Assembly: GCA_017404585.1 (NCBI GenBank)
Contig: JAFRCB010000096.1
Location: 1 to 8,959, forward strand
DNA from: Lachnospiraceae bacterium
Lineage (GTDB): Bacteria > Bacillota > Clostridia > Lachnospirales > Lachnospiraceae
Length of the DNA: 8,959 nucleotides
Direction: 5' to 3'
Shown: positions 6,383-8,959 of the stretch, piece after piece
Layout of the letters: each line of letters opens with the position of its first letter
Numbering within the stretch: the stretch's first letter is position 1
Program-made: the position numbers and the translations under genes
Notes under the pieces: generated by a model
Told to the model about the DNA's origin: nothing
Databases searched by the model: none
What the model saw: the letters and a program-made list of their open reading frames with translations, nothing else

Positions 6383-7147
6383 ATGCGGGTTCTACGATCA
6401 CTTGTGATTGCATTTGCAATGTACAGTAAAATACCGATGCCGCGGGTGGACTGGAAAAAGGAGAATATGCGGTTCGTCCTGTGCTTCCTGCCGCTGGTGG
6501 GCGCAATCGCAGGGCTGTTATGGTATTTTGTTTATCGAATGATGATATACATCGGCGCGGGAACGACCGCCCGCGCATGTTTACTCATCGCGCTTCCCAT
6601 ACTTCTTACGGGAGGCATTCATGTGGACGGTTATATGGATACTATGGATGCTGTGAATTCCTGGGGAACACGTGAAAAGAAATTGATGATCCTTGAAGAC
6701 AGCCACATAGGAGCTTTCTCCGTGATCATGACAATTGTCTATTATCTGCTCATGCTGGCGGTTGTATCTGAAGTGAGACCGGAAAACGCGCTCCTGGTGG
6801 CAGCCGGCTTTGCGTATTCCAGGTCGCTGACCGGGACAGCCATGGTCTATATGCCGGGTAATAAGCGGGAAGGCCTGGCTTATACATTCACCGAAGCTTC
6901 GGACAAGCCTAAGGTGAGGATTGCACTCCTGATTTCTAATATATTGTGTGCCGCAGCCATGATCCTTGTTTCGCCGTATGCCGGTTTTTCGGCGGTGGCA
7001 GCGGGAGCTCTGTGGACACTCCTTTTCTGCAGAAAGATGGAGCGGGAATTCGGCGGGTTCAGCGGCGACCTTTGCGGCTGCCTTATTCTGGAGCTGGAAC
7101 TGGTCTTTGCGGCAATCGCAGCGGCTGCTTCCCTTGTTGTAATCTGA
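6383..7147 (+). CDS. cobS: CobS, adenosylcobinamide-GDP ribazoletransferase (cobalamin synthase)
   Basis: Integral membrane enzyme that joins adenosylcobinamide-GDP to alpha-ribazole (or its 5'-phosphate), the step that completes the nucleotide loop. The 254 residues are largely hydrophobic, with membrane-like segments at roughly 33-58, 62-78, 111-130, 136-155, 178-196, 200-216 and 234-254. The polar active-site signature is GGIHVDGYMDTMDA (77-90), a clostridial form of DGxxDTxDG, with D82 and D86 as likely magnesium ligands. EDSHIGAFSVI (105-115) is the second family motif. The start at 6383 has AGGAGAG (6369-6375) seven bases upstream. Located between cobT and a CobC-like phosphatase, it fits the classical cobTSC arrangement, but cobU is missing from this neighbourhood. 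Confidence 0.95.
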   Translation: MRVLRSLVIAFAMYSKIPMPRVDWKKENMRFVLCFLPLVGAIAGLLWYFVYRMMIYIGAGTTARACLLIALPILLTGGIHVDGYMDTMDAVNSWGTREKKLMILEDSHIGAFSVIMTIVYYLLMLAVVSEVRPENALLVAAGFAYSRSLTGTAMVYMPGNKREGLAYTFTEASDKPKVRIALLISNILCAAAMILVSPYAGFSAVAAGALWTLLFCRKMEREFGGFSGDLCGCLILELELVFAAIAAAASLVVI

Positions 7148-7172
7148 ACCGCTGAGAAATACCGGGTATGAT

Positions 7173-7709
7173 ATGGAACTTTATTTTATTCGGCACGGAC
7201 GAACGCCGGGCAATAAGGAAAAGCGATATATAGGAAGGACAGACGAGTCAATTCTGCCGGAGAGTGCGGCGGATCTGAGGGAATGTGCAGCAAGAGGAAA
7301 GTACGGGTATCCCGAGGTTTTGTTCGTGAGTCCCATGAAACGATGTATTGAAACTGCCGATATTATTTATCCGGGGATGGAGATGCATATTATACGTGAT
7401 TTCCGCGAATGTGATTTCGGCTCTTTTGAGGGAAAAAATTACAGGGAACTCAGCGGAAATCCTGACTATCAGAAATGGATCGACAGCGGCGGTACAATGT
7501 CATTTCCCGAAGGTGAGTCTATGGAAGAGATGACGAACCGGGTCATGAAAGGCTTTTATAAGGCTCTGGATGTCGCAAACGGCAGGGATGCCGCTTTCGT
7601 TGTCCATGGCGGAACAATCATGGCTGTTATGTCGCGGATCGACGGCGGGAATTTTTATGATTATCAGTTAGACAACGGGGAGTGTCTGACATTTAGTATA
7701 ATGGTCTGA
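7173..7709 (+). CDS. Histidine phosphatase family protein, probable CobC alpha-ribazole phosphatase
   Basis: Member of the phosphoglycerate-mutase-like phosphatase superfamily. The phosphorylated histidine is H8 in FIRHGRT (5-11); the acid/base region is FRECDFGSFEGKNY (77-90) with E79; the second histidine is H145 in VVHGGTIM (143-150). FPEGESMEEMTNRV (111-124) matches the PxGES---RV pattern of CobC proteins. At 178 residues it is slightly shorter than typical CobC (about 200). The superfamily is functionally broad, so the specific role rests on context: it follows cobT and cobS by 25 bases, which fits removal of the 5'-phosphate from alpha-ribazole phosphate or cobalamin phosphate. Its own ribosome site is weak (no GGAGG), as expected for a downstream operon gene. 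No terminator with a T run follows. Confidence 0.82.
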   Translation: MELYFIRHGRTPGNKEKRYIGRTDESILPESAADLRECAARGKYGYPEVLFVSPMKRCIETADIIYPGMEMHIIRDFRECDFGSFEGKNYRELSGNPDYQKWIDSGGTMSFPEGESMEEMTNRVMKGFYKALDVANGRDAAFVVHGGTIMAVMSRIDGGNFYDYQLDNGECLTFSIMV

Positions 7710-7720
7710 AAAGGTTAGTC

Positions 7721-7749
7721 TTGGCAATAAACGCCCATTACGCTAAGAT
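7721..7749 (+). promoter_or_regulatory. Sigma-70-type promoter of the PerR-like gene
   Basis: TTGGCA (7721-7726, five of six consensus) and TAAGAT (7744-7749, four of six) are separated by exactly 17 bases. Transcription would begin near 7756, leaving a leader of about 110 bases before the regulator gene. The promoter begins 11 bases after the phosphatase stop. Confidence 0.6.
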
Positions 7750-7765
7750 TGAGATGTAATCTCAA
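7749..7765 (+). promoter_or_regulatory. Perfect inverted repeat, candidate Fur/PerR-family operator
   Basis: TTGAGAT-GTA-ATCTCAA is a perfect 7-3-7 palindrome of 17 bases. It touches the last base of the -10 box and covers the predicted transcription start. That placement is typical for a repressor site, and the next gene encodes a Fur-family repressor. The half-sites differ from the classical PerR box TTATAAT-N-ATTATAA, so assignment to this regulator is an inference. With no T run after it, it is not a terminator. Confidence 0.5.
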
Positions 7766-7796
7766 ATACGGTTTACAGCACTATAAGCTTTACGTA

Positions 7797-7836
7797 TGTC
7801 GGCGGAGAAGCGCGATTTTCAGCGCACCACCGGACA
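7797..7836 (+). promoter_or_regulatory. Long imperfect hairpin in the regulator leader
   Basis: TGTC (7797-7800) pairs with GACA (7833-7836), continued by GG/CC and GG/CC pairs around one bulge and one mismatch. Inside, GCGC (7810-7813) can pair with GCGC (7822-7825). The structure would lie in the 5' leader about 20 bases ahead of the GAGGAG ribosome site (7856-7861). I do not recognise it as a known riboswitch. Confidence 0.3.
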
Positions 7837-7869
7837 CTTATGAACTGCATTGTATGAGGAGATCATCTT

Positions 7870-8280
7870 ATGGCTAAAACGGAGAAACGGACTACCCATC
7901 AGAAAAGGGCAATTCGGGAAGCGCTGTATAAGATGGACAATCACCCGACAGCTTCCATGGTCGCGGAGTATCTGTCACAGGACGGACAGAAAGTATCCCG
8001 GGCGACCGTGTTCCGGGTGCTTTCAGATGCTGCGGATGAAGGCAGCATTACCCGGATACAGCTTCTGGGCGAAGATGTGCGATATGACTATAAGACGGAG
8101 CCGCATTACCATCTGCACTGCAGATGCTGCGGCAGGATCGCGGATGCGGTGCTGCCCTATATGCAGGACCTTGACAGCCGGTCGGAGATGAACGGATTCC
8201 TTGCCGAGAAGCATGAAATTGAATTCATAGGATTGTGCTGTGAGTGCGCTTCTCAGATGAAAGAGCAGGGAAATACATGA
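7870..8280 (+). CDS. Fur-family transcriptional repressor, PerR-like
   Basis: A 136-residue metalloregulator. The N-terminal winged helix covers residues 8-70, with recognition segment KVSRATVFRVLSDAADEG (41-58). The dimerisation domain carries two CxxC pairs, C84/C87 and C123/C126, for the structural zinc. Aligned by eye to Bacillus PerR, the regulatory metal ligands are all present: H25 (HPTA), D73 (YDYK), H79 and H81 (HYH), and D92 (IADA). An Asp at the last position favours PerR (peroxide sensing by iron-dependent histidine oxidation) over Fur, which has Glu there; Zur is less likely. GAGGAG at 7856-7861 is eight bases before the ATG. A palindrome at its promoter suggests autoregulation. 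No rubrerythrin, catalase or peroxiredoxin gene is adjacent, so the regulon is elsewhere. Confidence 0.88.
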   Translation: MAKTEKRTTHQKRAIREALYKMDNHPTASMVAEYLSQDGQKVSRATVFRVLSDAADEGSITRIQLLGEDVRYDYKTEPHYHLHCRCCGRIADAVLPYMQDLDSRSEMNGFLAEKHEIEFIGLCCECASQMKEQGNT

Positions 8281-8355
8281 GGAGCAGAAGGCGGTAAATG
8301 GCGCGGGAGGACGGAAAATACGCGCTTCCTGTGAATTCTATACGGATAAAAAGAG

Positions 8356-8390
8356 AAGCAATGGTGCTGTGCGAGTGCCGTTGCTTTTTT
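8356..8390 (+). terminator. Rho-independent terminator after the PerR-like gene
   Basis: AGCAATGGTGC (8357-8367) pairs with GTGCCGTTGCT (8375-8385) over 11 pairs including three G-U, around the loop TGTGCGA. An extra A-T pair closes the base, and TTTTTT runs from 8385 to 8390. It lies 76 bases after the regulator stop and no gene lies between, so it ends that transcript. Confidence 0.88.
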
Positions 8391-8495
8391 GCATCATAAA
8401 TCCGGCAGCGTAAGTAATGCCCGGAATGAAGAACGCCTCGGCGCTTTTGCCGGGAGTCAGACTGACATCTGTCAATCAGCGAGACCAGAATTAAG
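8391..8495. other. Non-coding stretch rich in inverted repeats
   Basis: Part of the 308-base gene-free region between the PerR-like gene and the last gene; I see no gene in it. It holds CCGGCA (8402-8407)/TGCCGG (8449-8454), a competing CCCGG (8420-8424)/CCGGG (8450-8454), and an inner CGCCTCGGCG (8434-8443). Two overlapping palindromes follow: GTCAG-A-CTGAC (8456-8466) and TGACA-TC-TGTCA (8463-8474). The latter lie about 55-75 bases upstream of the predicted start of the next transcript, a plausible position for a regulator site. Confidence 0.4.
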
Positions 8496-8523
8496 TTGCC
8501 ATTTCCGGTCACAATGATAAAAT
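8496..8523 (+). promoter_or_regulatory. Promoter of the manC-like gene
   Basis: TTGCCA (8496-8501) and TAAAAT (8518-8523), each five of six consensus bases, are separated by 16 bases in an AT-rich patch. Transcription would start near 8530, giving a leader of about 60 bases that ends in the strong AAGGAGGT ribosome site (8577-8584). Confidence 0.6.
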
Positions 8524-8588
8524 AAATTTATAGATGCATTATCGCGCGAAGTCATGTGTATGCAGACAGCTGTATGAAGGAGGTCCAT

Positions 8589-8959
8589 ATGAAATGTCTG
8601 ATCCTGGCCGGTGGACAGGGCGAGCGCCTGTGGCCGCTGTCAAGAAAGAATTATCCGAAACAGTTCATTGAGATTCAGAAAAATCATTCGCTATTTCAGG
8701 AGACGGTCTCGAGAAATCTTCCGTTCTGCGATGAGTTTATTATTGTGACCAAAAGCGATTATCGCTTTATCATAGAGGACCAGATGAAGGCCTTTCAGGG
8801 AACCCCGTACCGCTGTGTCTACGAGGAAAAGTCGAAGGACACTCTCCATGCAATCGCGCTTGCCTGTCTGGATATAGTCCCATCTGAATATGTTTTTGTC
8901 GTGGTTGCTGACCCTGTAATCTATCCCCGACCGGAGAGCGGGACCGGTGAGAAGGACTA
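8589..8959 (+). CDS. Mannose-1-phosphate guanylyltransferase-like nucleotidyltransferase (3' end missing)
   Basis: N-terminal 123 residues of a sugar-phosphate nucleotidyltransferase that would use GTP and mannose-1-phosphate to make GDP-mannose for surface glycans. The start is fixed by AAGGAGGT five bases (from the GG pair) before ATG 8589. LILAGGQGERLWPLSRKNYPKQF (4-26) is the classic nucleotide-binding signature of ManC-type enzymes, and SLFQETVSRN (34-43) fits the family. Two later motifs deviate: the usual RNTAPAIALA appears as KDTLHAIALA (83-92), and the usual P-S-D-H-x-I appears as ADPVI. Substrate may therefore differ from mannose-1-phosphate. The window ends inside the gene after two bases of codon 124 (TA), so whether the frame continues cannot be seen. 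The full family length is about 350-460 residues. Confidence 0.85.
   Translation, partial: MKCLILAGGQGERLWPLSRKNYPKQFIEIQKNHSLFQETVSRNLPFCDEFIIVTKSDYRFIIEDQMKAFQGTPYRCVYEEKSKDTLHAIALACLDIVPSEYVFVVVADPVIYPRPESGTGEKD

Noticed and set aside
7749..7765. Terminator for the pepT-cobT-cobS-phosphatase operon
   Set aside because: The stem is perfect but AT-rich and is not followed by a T run; its position over a promoter start fits an operator better.
8298..8399. 33-codon ORF after the PerR-like gene
   Set aside because: Its second half is the terminator hairpin (Cys/Phe-rich end encoded by the stem and T run) and it has no good ribosome site.

Overview
The window looks like a chromosomal core segment of a moderately GC-rich (about 50-53% by eye) Gram-positive anaerobe of the Clostridia, most likely Lachnospiraceae. 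This rests on strong GGAGG-type ribosome sites, a tRNA gene without an encoded CCA end, a tsaB-rimI-rnz-tsaD order, a MEP-pathway ispD, a PerR-like Fur-family regulator, and protein sequences that resemble the Lachnospiraceae homologues I remember. No database search was possible. I see no mobile element, CRISPR array, phage gene or toxin cassette.

Layout, all genes on the + strand. Positions 1-3015 hold a tRNA-maturation cluster: tsaB (5' end cut by the window), rimI, rnz (ribonuclease Z) and tsaD. TsaB and TsaD make the t6A37 modification, RimI acetylates protein N-termini, and RNase Z trims tRNA 3' ends. The rnz frame is interrupted by an in-frame TAG, and the conserved C-terminal tail continues in the same frame for 27 codons. 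ispD (3115-3777) follows after a short structured gap. A tRNA-Ser(UGA) gene with its own extended -10 promoter and terminator (3786-3962) closes this part. Because it lacks CCA, it is a natural RNase Z substrate.

Positions 3981-7709 look like one operon: pepT (tripeptidase), cobT and cobS (final steps of cobalamin nucleotide-loop assembly), and a CobC-like histidine phosphatase. pepT and cobT overlap by 8 bases, and I saw no cobalamin riboswitch in front. The phosphatase, CobT and CobS together fit attachment of the lower ligand; the usual partner cobU is not in the window.

Positions 7710-8390 form a regulatory unit. A PerR-like gene (7870-8280) is preceded by a good sigma-70 promoter whose -10/start region carries a perfect 7-3-7 inverted repeat, a plausible autoregulatory operator. 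A strong terminator follows. After a region rich in inverted repeats, a promoter and a near-perfect Shine-Dalgarno lead into a mannose-1-phosphate guanylyltransferase-like gene that runs off the right edge.

Most of the window is ordinary core metabolism. The observations most worth checking are the amber codon in rnz, the PerR-like operator, the placement of cobalamin genes behind a peptidase without a visible riboswitch, and the overlapping palindromes upstream of the last gene.
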